Source of the DNA: Nonomuraea guangzhouensis
Lineage (GTDB): Bacteria; Actinomycetota; Actinomycetes; Streptosporangiales; Streptosporangiaceae
Reading direction: 5' to 3'
DNA length: 64,000 bases
NCBI RefSeq assembly: GCF_019396345.1
Contig: NZ_JAHKRM010000009.1
Span: 1 to 64,000, forward strand
Shown: piece after piece, positions 41,377 through 49,729 of the stretch
How the letters are laid out: the number at the start of each line of letters is the position of its first letter
Numbering within the stretch: the stretch's first letter is position 1
Translations under genes and position numbers: made by a program
Notes under the pieces: model-generated
The model's database searches: none
What the model was told of the DNA's origin: nothing
What the model saw: the letters and a program-made list of their open reading frames with translations, nothing else

Positions 41377-41907
41377 ATGCATGGATCTCGATGTGATTTG
41401 CTGCGCTGGCAGTTCGACTTCACCTGGTCGTTGTTCGATTACCACCTGGAACGACTGCAACCTGCGGACTTTCTGTGGGAACCCGCCAGTCTTTGCTGGA
41501 CTGTGCGCCTTGACGCCACGGGAACATGGGTGCCCGACTGGGCGGAGACCGAGCCCGATCCCGTCCCGGTTCCCACCATCGGCTGGTTGAGCTGGCATAT
41601 CGGTTGGTGGTGGAGCGTGACCATCGATCACGCTCAGGGACGCGAACCTCGGGACAGGACCGAGATCACCTGGCCGGGCGATGGAACGAGCGCCGTCGAG
41701 TGGTTGCGTGGCCTCCGCACCACTTGGCTGACCGTGCTGGCTCGCCTCACCGACGCCGACCTGGACGCCCCGGCGGCCCCCTTCCCCTGGCCGCAGGACT
41801 CCGAGCACACCGTCGCCCACACGATCGCCTGGGTCAATTCCGAGCTGATGAAGAATGTCAGCGAAATTGGCCAGCTTCGCATGCTGCGAGCTGCGAGCTC
41901 GGAGTGA
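41377..41907 (+). CDS. DinB-family protein
   Basis: The 176-residue protein begins M-H-G-S-R-C-D-L-L-R-W-Q-F-D-F-T-W and has the four-helix DinB fold with metal-ligand His in L-S-W-H-I-G-W-W (residues about 74-81) and E-H-T-V-A-H-T-I-A-W. DinB proteins are putative thiol- (in actinomycetes mycothiol-) dependent transferases. Substrate unknown. Its 3' end overlaps the convergent frame at 41858 by 50 bases. Confidence 0.8.
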   Translation: MHGSRCDLLRWQFDFTWSLFDYHLERLQPADFLWEPASLCWTVRLDATGTWVPDWAETEPDPVPVPTIGWLSWHIGWWWSVTIDHAQGREPRDRTEITWPGDGTSAVEWLRGLRTTWLTVLARLTDADLDAPAAPFPWPQDSEHTVAHTIAWVNSELMKNVSEIGQLRMLRAASSE

Positions 41908-42241
41908 GTTGTGTTCTCAGCCCAAGAGCGATCTGGTCGGCCTGCCGCCGGCTCGGTGAGCCGGGCATCCAGTTCTTGTAGCGGACCGCCTGCGGGCCGA
42001 GTTTATCGATGCCGGCGACCTTCGTGATGCGCTCATCGGCGGCTTGGGCCATCGTTGTGTACTTCTTGCGCGCGATCGGATGGGGGTTGCCGGCCTCGAA
42101 GGTGGTGGCGCGGTGCATGTCCTGCGCCGCCGTCATCGCCGCTCGTGCGGCGGACATGGCGTCGCGGGCGCCGAACTCATCGCCGTGTCCGCAGCGCATG
42201 TAGCGGGTGACCCAGACCCTGGTGCTGGGCGGGGTGGGCAT
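41858..42241 (-). CDS. Hypothetical protein
   Basis: The 127-residue frame contains A-A-R-A-A-M-T-A-A-Q-D-M-H-R-A and I-A-R-K-K-Y-T-T-M-A-Q-A-A-D-E-R-I. Composition looks coding (mixed hydrophobic/charged helices), but I recognise no family. It overlaps the convergent DinB gene by 50 bases, which weakens the call; a shorter or decayed gene is possible. Confidence 0.35.
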   Translation of the reverse strand: MPTPPSTRVWVTRYMRCGHGDEFGARDAMSAARAAMTAAQDMHRATTFEAGNPHPIARKKYTTMAQAADERITKVAGIDKLGPQAVRYKNWMPGSPSRRQADQIALGLRTQLTPSSQLAACEAGQFR

Positions 42242-42303
42242 GAACCTTTCCAGGCGGCGTCCAGTTCAATCGAGTCCATCGACCGGTTGTACTTCAACGT
42301 CTA

Positions 42304-43629
42304 TCAGCCGGTGGAGGAAGTGGCGTGCGCGGTGGCCAGGTGCTCCTTGAGAAGATCGAAGCCATAGTCGTTGCCGTTGGGCGTACGCACGACGCAGTGG
42401 ATGTGGTTGCGGGACGCACCGCCCTGGCCGCCCCCGCGGCTGGCGACCGCGGTGGCGGTGGCGTTGGCGGCGACCAGGGCGGGCTCGACCGCGCCGGAGG
42501 CCGGGCCGCCGCCCTGGCAGTCGAACTCGATGAGGATGACAGGGCTCTGCAGCTTGAAGTAGAAGACGGCGTCGGCGTCCGTGGGGCCGACCCATGCGAA
42601 GTAGGTGTCGTCCAGATGCTTTTCGACCTCGGCCAGCTTCGCCTTCGCGTGCCCCTCGGCCATGTTGCCGACGAAGACCTCAGCCAGCGCGAGCAGCTTG
42701 GCCTGCTGCGCCGCGTTCAGCGCGGTGGCCTGGATCCCGGTGTAGGGCACCTCGACGTTGTCCTGGCCTGCCCCGGCCTGCTCGTTGCTGCCCTCCTTGG
42801 TGTCCGAGGTGATCGCCTTGGCCTTCTGGGCGTCGTCCAGGGCGTTGACCAGGCCGAGCGCGGTCTCGATCTCGGTGGTGAACAGTTCGATCTCGGTGCC
42901 GTCGTCGTAGTAGCCCTTGGTCGGCTCCGATCCCCAGAAGCTGGGGGTCATGACGACCTGATCGCCCAGGACGAAGTAGTTGACGACCAGGTGATGGCCC
43001 TGGAACTGGAACCCCCATGGCGCGCTGTCCGAGGGTGTGCCCATGACGGTGAAGTAGTAGAGGGTCTCGTCGAACTCCTCGAGCTTGCCCAGCAGCCGGC
43101 CGGCCACGTGGTTGAGCTTGCGGATGTTCTCGGTCAGTGTGAGGCCCCTGGCGCTCAGCCCGGCGGCCAGCATCGCCAGCGCGGCCTTTTGCTGTGCGGC
43201 GGTCATGCCCTTGAGCTGCATGCCCTTGCGTTGGAAGCTGTGGATGTTGCTCCAGTTCAGCCACTGATCGGATTCGACCTCGTACAGAACCTGCTGCTTC
43301 TGTTCCGTGGACAGCGCGGCCAGGAAGGCGGCGCCCGCCGAGATCACACCGGCGGTGCTGACGCCGGTGGAGTGCACGGCGAACAGGTCGGGGATCACTG
43401 TTCCATCCGTAGTGACACCCTTGAAATCCGCATATTTCACCATATTGCCGCTAGGGCCGCCTGCGGGTCCCCCGCTCGGCGGGCCCGTCGACGTACCGGA
43501 CGCGGCTCCCGAGGAGGTCGTGCCGGATGCGCAGCCGCCGGTCATGAGGGCGACCGCGGTCACCCCGCCGGACAGCAGAACCCGGTTCATGAAAGATCGC
43601 CTGCTGAGGAGAGCGTCGTCGTGTTTCAT
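42304..43629 (-). CDS. Tat-exported lipoprotein with DUF3500 domain
   Basis: The 441-residue protein starts with a twin-arginine signal (S-R-R-S-F-M) and a lipobox (M-T-G-G-C-A). A linker rich in Gly/Ser/Pro follows. The DUF3500 domain spans about 70-430 with A-A-L-S-T-E-Q-K-Q-Q-V-L-Y-E, L-N-W-S-N, P-W-G-F-Q-F-Q-G-H-H-L, F-A-W-V-G-P-T and N-H-I-H-C-V. The domain's function is unknown. Invariant G-H-H and H-I-H suggest a metal site, which would fit Tat export of a folded metalloprotein. I reject the much longer upstream frame. Confidence 0.82.
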   Translation of the reverse strand: MKHDDALLSRRSFMNRVLLSGGVTAVALMTGGCASGTTSSGAASGTSTGPPSGGPAGGPSGNMVKYADFKGVTTDGTVIPDLFAVHSTGVSTAGVISAGAAFLAALSTEQKQQVLYEVESDQWLNWSNIHSFQRKGMQLKGMTAAQQKAALAMLAAGLSARGLTLTENIRKLNHVAGRLLGKLEEFDETLYYFTVMGTPSDSAPWGFQFQGHHLVVNYFVLGDQVVMTPSFWGSEPTKGYYDDGTEIELFTTEIETALGLVNALDDAQKAKAITSDTKEGSNEQAGAGQDNVEVPYTGIQATALNAAQQAKLLALAEVFVGNMAEGHAKAKLAEVEKHLDDTYFAWVGPTDADAVFYFKLQSPVILIEFDCQGGGPASGAVEPALVAANATATAVASRGGGQGGASRNHIHCVVRTPNGNDYGFDLLKEHLATAHATSSTG

Positions 43630-43853
43630 GTGGCAGAACGTACATAGCGGATTCTTGTCCCTTATTGGGAGCGTGATGAACGTCCGATGAGAATGTGCTG
43701 GCTCCTGCCGGCAACAGACTCTCCCGCCGCACACCCCGCCAGACTCTGGCCGCTGCTCCCCGAACTCCGAACCGACCGCTGAGCCCACCTGGCTAGATGG
43801 CCTGCTGGTAGGAATCGCGCCACACGGCCCAAACGAGCGGCCGTACCCACTGA

Positions 43854-44864
43854 TCAGCTGAGTGGCTGGGAAAGGCCTCGGCTGTCCAGCCGGGATTGGG
43901 TGTCTCCGAAGAGCCAGGGGCGGGGCCCGGTGCTGATGTTGGTCGGGTAGCCCGGGTCGAACTCCACCGCCGAATCCAGGCGGCCTACGACGTCCGCGGG
44001 CAGGGTGACGTCGAGGGCGCCGAGATTGTCGTGGAGTTGTTCGGCGTTGCGCGAGCCGATGATCGGGTGCACCGCGGGCGATCGGGTGCGCGTCCAGGCG
44101 ATCGCGACTTGGGATGCGGGCACCCCCAGTTCGTCGGCGACCTGCCGCACGGCGCGCGCGGCGTGATGGTCGCGCGGGGTGAGGGACGCGGGGTTGATCC
44201 TGGTGCCGGTCGGGGCATCGCCGGGGCCGGTGAACTTGCCTGACAGCACGCCGCCGGCGAGTGCTCCGTATGTGGCCACGCTCATTCCGTAAGCCTCGGC
44301 CATGGGGAGCAGTTCCCGCTCGATGTCGCGCTCGAGCAGGCTGTAGGGCACCTGGATGCCTGCGAACGGGGTCCAGTCGCGCCATTCGGCAAGGGTGTTG
44401 GCACGGGAGACGAGCCACGCGGGAAGGTTGGACGCGCCCACGTAGAGGACCTTCCCTGCGCGGACGGCGTCGTCGAGCGCCCGCATGGTCTCCTCGATCG
44501 GCGTGTGCGGGTCCCAGTCGTGCACCCACAACAGGTCGATGTAGTCGGTGCGCAGCCGTCGCAGGCTCGCCTCCAGGGACAGGGCGAGGTTCTTGCGGTG
44601 GCTGCCGCCCGCGTTCGGGTCCGAGGAGTTCCGGGTCAGTGTGTACTTGGTGGCCAGGACGAATTGGTCACGGCGCTGCTGAAGGAGACCGCCGAGCACC
44701 TCCTCGCTGTCGCCGTAGGCGGAGGCGGTGTCGATGACGTTGCCGCCTACGTCGGCGTACAGCTCGACCATCCTGCGTGCCTCGTCCGGCCCGGCGAAGG
44801 TCATGGCGCCCAGGAACAGCTCCGAGACCCGCAACCCGGTCGAGCCGAGCAGCCGATAGCGCAT
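43854..44864 (-). CDS. Aldo/keto reductase
   Basis: The 336-residue protein has the AKR barrel motifs M-R-Y-R-L-L-G-S-T-G-L-R-V-S, D-T-A-S-A-Y-G-D-S-E (Tyr catalytic), V-L-A-T-K-Y (Lys), W-V-H-D-W-D and the C-terminal P-I-I-G-S-R-N-A-E-Q-L. It is an NADP-dependent reductase of broad specificity, like YajO/YakC. Its ATG overlaps the stop of a truncated PPOX frame upstream (TGATG). Confidence 0.9.
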   Translation of the reverse strand: MRYRLLGSTGLRVSELFLGAMTFAGPDEARRMVELYADVGGNVIDTASAYGDSEEVLGGLLQQRRDQFVLATKYTLTRNSSDPNAGGSHRKNLALSLEASLRRLRTDYIDLLWVHDWDPHTPIEETMRALDDAVRAGKVLYVGASNLPAWLVSRANTLAEWRDWTPFAGIQVPYSLLERDIERELLPMAEAYGMSVATYGALAGGVLSGKFTGPGDAPTGTRINPASLTPRDHHAARAVRQVADELGVPASQVAIAWTRTRSPAVHPIIGSRNAEQLHDNLGALDVTLPADVVGRLDSAVEFDPGYPTNISTGPRPWLFGDTQSRLDSRGLSQPLS

Positions 44865-45040
44865 CACGTGATGTCCCTTGTGTCGTTGCCGCGCGGCGTC
44901 GAGGGATCGACAGAGGCCAGGTCGTCGACGGCGAACGCGACATCGGGGGCTATGTGTGGCCGGCCCTCGGGGCTGACCGTGGCCAGGCGCCCGAGCGGTC
45001 GGCTGTTCAGATATTCGATCTCGTTGGCGGCGAAGGTCAT
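44864..45040 (-). pseudogene. Truncated PPOX-class flavin/F420 oxidoreductase
   Basis: A 58-residue frame begins M-T-F-A-A-N-E-I-E-Y-L, then R-P-L-G-R-L-A-T-V-S-P-E-G-R-P-H-I-A-P, the N-terminal strand pair of pyridoxamine-phosphate-oxidase-like proteins. It then degrades into D-P-S-T-P-R-G-N-D-T and stops where the reductase gene begins. A full domain has about 130 residues. It is a 5' remnant that may still carry the promoter for the reductase. Confidence 0.6.
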
Positions 45041-45263
45041 GAATCCAGGTTATGGAGCCGGACCAGCGCGGAGGGAGACCGGGGAAAGGCTAGCCCTGGC
45101 GGGGCCACGATCGCCCGCAGGGCTGGCGCGAAGCTCGCCCCGGCAGCCCCTCCTGCCGCGCGGGCCTGCTGCCGTGGGGCAACGCCAACGAGATGAGGGC
45201 GTGTGGCGCCTGGGCCTCGCAGATCCAACACCGGCCAGGTCAAAGTCCTGAAACAAGACCGGA

Positions 45264-46064
45264 TCAGGAAGCCGTGACGTGCGGTACGGCTTCGTACAGG
45301 GCCCAGTCGGCGCTGATCGCGCTCGCCGTCTTCAGCAGCAGCGGCAGGTGCTCCTCGGTCAGCTTCTCGATGGAGGTCTCGGCGGCGTGGGCGTTGACGT
45401 TGACGGCCGCGATGACGTTGCCCAGCCCGTCCCTGAGCGGTGCCGCGACCGACCGGATCCCCAAGGCGAGCTGCTCGTCCGTCATCGCCCACCCCTTGGC
45501 GCGCACCGCGCGCAGCACCGCCTCGCGCTCCTTGGCGTCCGGCTGCCAGCGCGGCTCGATGCCCGAGCGGCTCGGCTCGGCCAGGACCCGATCCACCTCG
45601 GCGGGCGACAGCGCGGCCAGCAGCACCTTGCCCAGCGACGTCTGGAGCGCGGGGAAGCGGGTGCCGATCTGCACGGAGAGGGCGACGATCTTCGGTACGG
45701 CGACCCTGGCGACGTAGACGATGTCGGAGCCGTCGAGCTGGGCGATCGAGCACGACTCGTGCGTCTGCGTGACCAGCCGCTCCAGGTGCGGCCTGGCCAC
45801 CTCCCACAACCCCATGGAACGGATGTAGGAGACGCCCAGCTCCAGCACCCGGGGCGTGAGGGCGAAGCCGCCCTGCTCGGTCCTGGCGTAGCCCAGCTCC
45901 TGAAGGGTGAGCAGGATGCGGCGGGCCGTCGGCCTGGCCAGGCCGGCCGCGGCCGCCACCTCCGTCAGGGACATGACCGGGCGCCCCGGCCGGAAGACCC
46001 TGATCACATCGAGGCCGCGGGCCAGCGCCTCGATGAAGTCAGGTCCGGTGTCGCCACGTGTCAT
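45264..46064 (-). CDS. IclR-family regulator, PcaR/PobR-type
   Basis: The 266-residue protein has a winged helix (L-T-E-V-A-A-A-A-G-L-A-R-P-T-A-R-R-I-L-L, residues about 33-52) and an effector domain with F-P-A-L-Q-T-S-L-G-K-V-L-L-A. The opening F-I-E-A-L-A-R-G-L-D-V-I-R-V-F is characteristic of the beta-ketoadipate regulators PcaR/PcaU/PobR. It likely controls the ring-cleavage genes at 46141-51912. A palindrome lies upstream. Confidence 0.88.
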   Translation of the reverse strand: MTRGDTGPDFIEALARGLDVIRVFRPGRPVMSLTEVAAAAGLARPTARRILLTLQELGYARTEQGGFALTPRVLELGVSYIRSMGLWEVARPHLERLVTQTHESCSIAQLDGSDIVYVARVAVPKIVALSVQIGTRFPALQTSLGKVLLAALSPAEVDRVLAEPSRSGIEPRWQPDAKEREAVLRAVRAKGWAMTDEQLALGIRSVAAPLRDGLGNVIAAVNVNAHAAETSIEKLTEEHLPLLLKTASAISADWALYEAVPHVTAS

Positions 46065-46080
46065 GAACGCCCTCACTCGC

Positions 46081-46098
46081 TCGGATCCGTTGATCCGA
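46081..46098. promoter_or_regulatory. Palindrome upstream of IclR regulator
   Basis: TCGGATC-CGTT-GATCCGA is a perfect 7-4-7 repeat, 17 bases before the IclR ATG and next to a TAAAGT -10-like element. Autoregulation is likely. Confidence 0.5.
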
Positions 46099-46140
46099 CT
46101 TTAGACGGTCGGCGCGGTCGTACGTCCGCACAGCGGCCGA

Positions 46141-47589
46141 TCACAGGCGGTGGGTGGAGTCACTGCGATAGTCGGTGTACGTGTACGGGTTATCAAGGAG
46201 CTTTGTCGCAGGGATGTCCGGGTTCATGCCCTGCTCCCAGGCCTCCTCCCCCATCTCCGACCGCAGGTACTCGACCGTCCCCTCGACCTCGCGGCGGGCC
46301 GCGGCGAGGTCGATCCCGAGCAGGCGGTGCTCGTGCTTGACCACGCGGCCGTTGACCAGGACGGTGTGCACGTCGCCGCGCTGCGCCTGGAACGCCACGT
46401 GCCCGAACGGGTTGAGCAGCGGGAACGAGACCGGCGACAGGTCGTTCTTGATGAGCACGAGGTCGGCCTTCTTACCCGGCTCCAGGCTGCCGAGGTCGTC
46501 GCGGCCGAGCGCGCGGGCGCCGCCGCGGGTGGCCCACTCGACGACCTGGTCGGCGCGCAGGCCGCAGTGCGTGACGGTGTCGCCCTTGGCGTGCGCCTCC
46601 AGGTGCTCGCGCGACCGGTCGGCGCCGAGGGTGGCGCGCATGGCGGAGAACAGGTCGCCGCTCCACCACACGCTGGTGTCCATGGACAACGACACCGGGA
46701 TGCCGTGGGCGCGGATCGACCAGGTGGGCGGGTAGCCCTGGCCCGCGCTCTGCTCGCTCTCCGTGGAGACCGAGATGGAGCCGCCGGTGGCCGCGATGCG
46801 GTGATAGGAGTCGGCCGACAGCGAGGCGGCGTGCACGTAGATCGTGCCGGGGGTCATGAAGCCGTGCTCGTACATCAGCTTGATGCCGTCGTCGCCGGTG
46901 GCGCCCCACACGCCGGCGTGCGTGGTGACCGCGGCGCCGAGTTCGCGGGCGGCCTCGAAGGCGGGCTTCTCCGGGAAGGCGGGGTCGCCGAGCACGTCGA
47001 AGGCGAGCTGGAAGCCGAGCAGGTCGTCGCCGGTGACGCGTCTGCGCACGAAGTCCCTGAACTCCGGCGCGGCCGTCCACTCGGCGGGCGCTTGCTGGAG
47101 GTTGCCGTACGCGAGCACGTACCGTCCGGGCACGGACTGGAGCGCGTCGGCGGCGGCGTCGGCGTGGTCGACGGTCTGGAGCCCGTGCGACCAGTCGACG
47201 ACGGTCGTGACTCCCGCGTCGAGCGCCTCGATCGCGGCCAGCGTGTTGCCCGCGTGCACGTCCTCGGGCCGGAACAGCTTGCCGTGCTCCAGGTAGAACC
47301 AGACGAAGTACTGGGTGAGGGTCCAGTCGGCGCCGTAGCCGCGCAGGGCGGTCTGCCACATGTGCCGGTGGGTGTCGATCATGCCGGGCATGACGATGCC
47401 GCCGGAGGCGTCGATCTCCACGGCGTCCGGCGGCGCCGCCAACCCGGGGCCGACGGCGGCGATCCTGTCCCCGATGACGAGGACGTCCGTGCGGGGCAGC
47501 ATCCGCCTGCCCTCCCCTTGCCGCTCGTCCATGGGCAGCACCGTGCCGCCGCGCAGCACCACGGGCCGTCCAGCCTCGAAGTCGTTCAT
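46141..47589 (-). CDS. Amidohydrolase-superfamily deaminase/hydrolase
   Basis: The 482-residue TIM-barrel hydrolase has the metal motif D-T-H-R-H (residues about 74-78), a later His in T-H-A-G-V, V-H-A-A-S and the C-terminal L-G-S-L-E-P-G-K-K-A-D-L-V-L. It resembles the AtzB/TrzA/8-oxoguanine-deaminase group (S-M-D-T replaces the usual S-D). It likely removes an amino or other leaving group from an N-heteroaromatic or aminoaromatic ring. It is divergent from the CoA-transferase operon. I use the ATG read from 47589 with GAGGAG upstream. Confidence 0.85.
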   Translation of the reverse strand: MNDFEAGRPVVLRGGTVLPMDERQGEGRRMLPRTDVLVIGDRIAAVGPGLAAPPDAVEIDASGGIVMPGMIDTHRHMWQTALRGYGADWTLTQYFVWFYLEHGKLFRPEDVHAGNTLAAIEALDAGVTTVVDWSHGLQTVDHADAAADALQSVPGRYVLAYGNLQQAPAEWTAAPEFRDFVRRRVTGDDLLGFQLAFDVLGDPAFPEKPAFEAARELGAAVTTHAGVWGATGDDGIKLMYEHGFMTPGTIYVHAASLSADSYHRIAATGGSISVSTESEQSAGQGYPPTWSIRAHGIPVSLSMDTSVWWSGDLFSAMRATLGADRSREHLEAHAKGDTVTHCGLRADQVVEWATRGGARALGRDDLGSLEPGKKADLVLIKNDLSPVSFPLLNPFGHVAFQAQRGDVHTVLVNGRVVKHEHRLLGIDLAAARREVEGTVEYLRSEMGEEAWEQGMNPDIPATKLLDNPYTYTDYRSDSTHRL

Positions 47590-47615
47590 GGCATGCTCCT
47601 CGCCTGCGAACATGT

Positions 47616-47630
47616 GTCCGCCATACGGTC
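47616..47630. promoter_or_regulatory. Operator-like dyad, copy A
   Basis: GTCCGCCATACGGTC matches copy B (47717-47731) at 11 of 15 positions and keeps the half-sites TCCG and TACGG. It lies 27 bases from the amidohydrolase ATG. Confidence 0.35.
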
Positions 47631-47716
47631 AACGCCACTGTGATGAGCGTCTACGGCCGTGTCAAGAGTGTTGACGCGAGCTCATGAAGATGCTGGGATC
47701 GCGTTAGCGGACAGCC

Positions 47717-47731
47717 GTCCGTTGTACGGAC
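47717..47731. promoter_or_regulatory. Operator-like palindrome, copy B
   Basis: GTCCGT-TGT-ACGGAC is a perfect 6-3-6 dyad just upstream of the CoA-transferase ribosome site. Together with copy A it suggests coordinated control of the divergent genes, perhaps by the PcaR-type IclR protein at 45264. Confidence 0.5.
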
Positions 47732-47747
47732 GTAGGGATGGAGCTTG

Positions 47748-48917
47748 ATGACAGACACCGTGCCAGGGCCGCTGTCCGGCGTGCTGGTGGCCGACTTCTC
47801 CAGGATCCTGGCCGGCCCGTACGCCACGATGCTGCTGGCGGACCTGGGCGCCGACGTCGTCAAGGTCGAAGGCCCGGGCGGGGACGACACCCGGACGTGG
47901 ACACCACCCTCGCGCGGCGAGGTGTCCACGTACTACCTCGGGATCAACCGGGGGAAGCGGTCGATCGCGCTCGATCTGCGCGACGAGGCCGACGCCGGGG
48001 TGGCCAGGGAGCTGGCCGGGCGTGCGGACGTGCTGGTGGAGAACTTCCGGCCGGGCGGGCTGGGCAAGTACGGGCTCGACTATGCCTCGGTGCGGGCCGC
48101 GAACCCGGGGGTCGTGTACGCCTCCATCAGCGGGTTCGGCCCCGGGGCCGGGGCGCGGGTGCCGGGCTACGACCTGATGGTGCAGGCCATGTCGGGGCTG
48201 ATGAGTCTCACCGGTGACCCGGACGGGCCGCCGTACCGGGCCGGGATCTCGGTGTTCGACGTGATGGCGGGTAACCACGCCGTCATCGGCATCCTCGCCG
48301 CGCTGCGCCACCGCGAGGCCACGGGGAGCGGGCAGCACGTCGAGGTGAACCTGATGTCGTCGGCGCTGACCGGGCTGGTCAACCAGAGCTCCGCGTACGT
48401 GGCCGGGGGCGTGGTGCCGTACCGGATGGGGAACGCGCATCCGAGCGTGTTCCCGTACGAGCCGCTGCCCACGGCCGACCACGAGCTGATCGTCGCGGCC
48501 GCGAACGACGGTCAGTTCAGGAAGTTGTGCGAGGTGCTCGGCATCCCGGAGGTGGCCGAGGACCCGCGCTTCGCCAGGAACGCCGGCCGCACCGCCAACC
48601 GCGAGGAGCTGCGGCCGATCCTGGTCGAGCGGCTCGTCCGGCGCTCCGCGGACGAGTGGTTCGAGCTGCTGGTGGAGGCCGGGGTGCCGAGCGGGCCGAT
48701 CAACACCATCGACGGCGGGTTCGCCGCGGCGGAGCGGTTCGGGCTCGATCCCGTCGTGGTGGTGGGCGAGGGCGAGCGGGCGATGCCGACGACGCGGCAC
48801 CCGATCCGGTTCTCCGAGACGCCGGCCGCCTACACGCTGCCGCCACCGGAGCTGGACGAGCACGGCGCGGAGCTGCGCAAGTGGCTCACCGGCCCCAGGG
48901 AAGGCGAGCGGACGTGA
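47748..48917 (+). CDS. Class III CoA-transferase (CaiB/BaiF family)
   Basis: The 389-residue protein has the family opening V-L-V-A-D-F-S-R-I-L-A-G-P-Y-A-T-M-L-L-A-D-L-G-A (residues about 13-36), the catalytic Asp in P-G-Y-D-L-M-V-Q-A and E-V-N-L-M-S-S-A. It moves CoA between acids. It is the first gene of a tight operon with a citryl-CoA-lyase-like enzyme. GGAG precedes the ATG. Confidence 0.9.
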   Translation: MTDTVPGPLSGVLVADFSRILAGPYATMLLADLGADVVKVEGPGGDDTRTWTPPSRGEVSTYYLGINRGKRSIALDLRDEADAGVARELAGRADVLVENFRPGGLGKYGLDYASVRAANPGVVYASISGFGPGAGARVPGYDLMVQAMSGLMSLTGDPDGPPYRAGISVFDVMAGNHAVIGILAALRHREATGSGQHVEVNLMSSALTGLVNQSSAYVAGGVVPYRMGNAHPSVFPYEPLPTADHELIVAAANDGQFRKLCEVLGIPEVAEDPRFARNAGRTANREELRPILVERLVRRSADEWFELLVEAGVPSGPINTIDGGFAAAERFGLDPVVVVGEGERAMPTTRHPIRFSETPAAYTLPPPELDEHGAELRKWLTGPREGERT

Positions 48918-49729
48918 CGCGGGAGCGGGAGTACCCCACCGCGCTCGGGGCGTCGTCGCCGACGTCGATCACCCTGCTCGGCCGGGACCTGGCCTCGGAG
49001 GTGATGGGCGAGGTGGGCTTCGGCGAGCTGGCCTTCTGGCTCGCCACCCAGCGCCGTCCCTCCCGGGGAGAGGTACGCCTGTTCGAGGCCGTGCTGGCCG
49101 CGCTGGCGGACCACGGGTTCACGCCGACCGCGATCGTGACCCGGCTGACGTACCTGTCGGCGCCGGACTCCGTGCAGGGGGCGCTGGCCGCTGGGCTGCT
49201 CGGCGGCGGCTCCCGCTTCCTCGGCGTCACCGAGGACTGCGGCCGATACCTCCACGACGTGCTGGCCGCGCGGGAGGAGCTCCCCGCCGACGACGCCGGC
49301 TGGGACGATCTCGCCCTGGAGGCCGTGCGGGCCCGGCGGGAGGCTCGGCAGCTGTTCCCCGGGCTCGGCCACCACGTGCACAAGGAGGGCGACCCTCGCA
49401 CGCCCCGGCTGTTCGAGATCGCCGCCGAGGAGGGCCTGTTCGGGCCGCACCTGTCGCTGTTCGCCGCCGTCGGCCGCGTGCACCCGCAGGTCCTGGGCAG
49501 GACACTGCCGCTCAACGGCGCGGGCGCCTGCGGAGCGGTGCTGGCCGATCTGGGGCTGCCGCTGGAGTTGCTGCGCGGGTTCGCGCTGCTGGCCAGGACC
49601 GCCGGGCTGATCGGGCAGCTCGCCGAGGAACTGCGGCGCCCCGTGGCCAACGACATCTTCCTCTCGGTGGACCTGAACAACCTGTCCATCCCGCCCGAGC
49701 CCTTCGCTGACGGAGGTCCGCATGGCTGA
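48914..49729 (+). CDS. Citryl-CoA lyase / citrate-synthase-like protein
   Basis: The 271-residue protein has the C-terminal citrate-synthase fold: D-H-G-F-T-P-T (the first active-site His), G-L-G-H-H-V-H-K-E-G-D-P-R (second His and Asp) and L-N-G-A-G-A. It lacks the N-terminal part of true citrate synthases, as stand-alone citryl-CoA lyases do. It overlaps the CoA-transferase stop (GTGA) and the dioxygenase start (8 bases). It should break a citryl-CoA-like thioester into acetyl-CoA and a 2-oxoacid. Confidence 0.82.
   Translation: MTREREYPTALGASSPTSITLLGRDLASEVMGEVGFGELAFWLATQRRPSRGEVRLFEAVLAALADHGFTPTAIVTRLTYLSAPDSVQGALAAGLLGGGSRFLGVTEDCGRYLHDVLAAREELPADDAGWDDLALEAVRARREARQLFPGLGHHVHKEGDPRTPRLFEIAAEEGLFGPHLSLFAAVGRVHPQVLGRTLPLNGAGACGAVLADLGLPLELLRGFALLARTAGLIGQLAEELRRPVANDIFLSVDLNNLSIPPEPFADGGPHG

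Noticed and set aside
42304..44529. 741-codon frame extending the DUF3500 protein upstream
   Set aside because: The extra N-terminal 300 residues are Arg-rich and overlap the aldo/keto reductase gene; the Tat signal fixes the start at 43629.
47682..48863. Long minus-strand frame (393 codons) opposite the CoA-transferase gene
   Set aside because: Low-complexity His/Arg/Pro-rich translation typical of the antisense of high-GC coding sequence; the plus strand carries a clear CoA-transferase.
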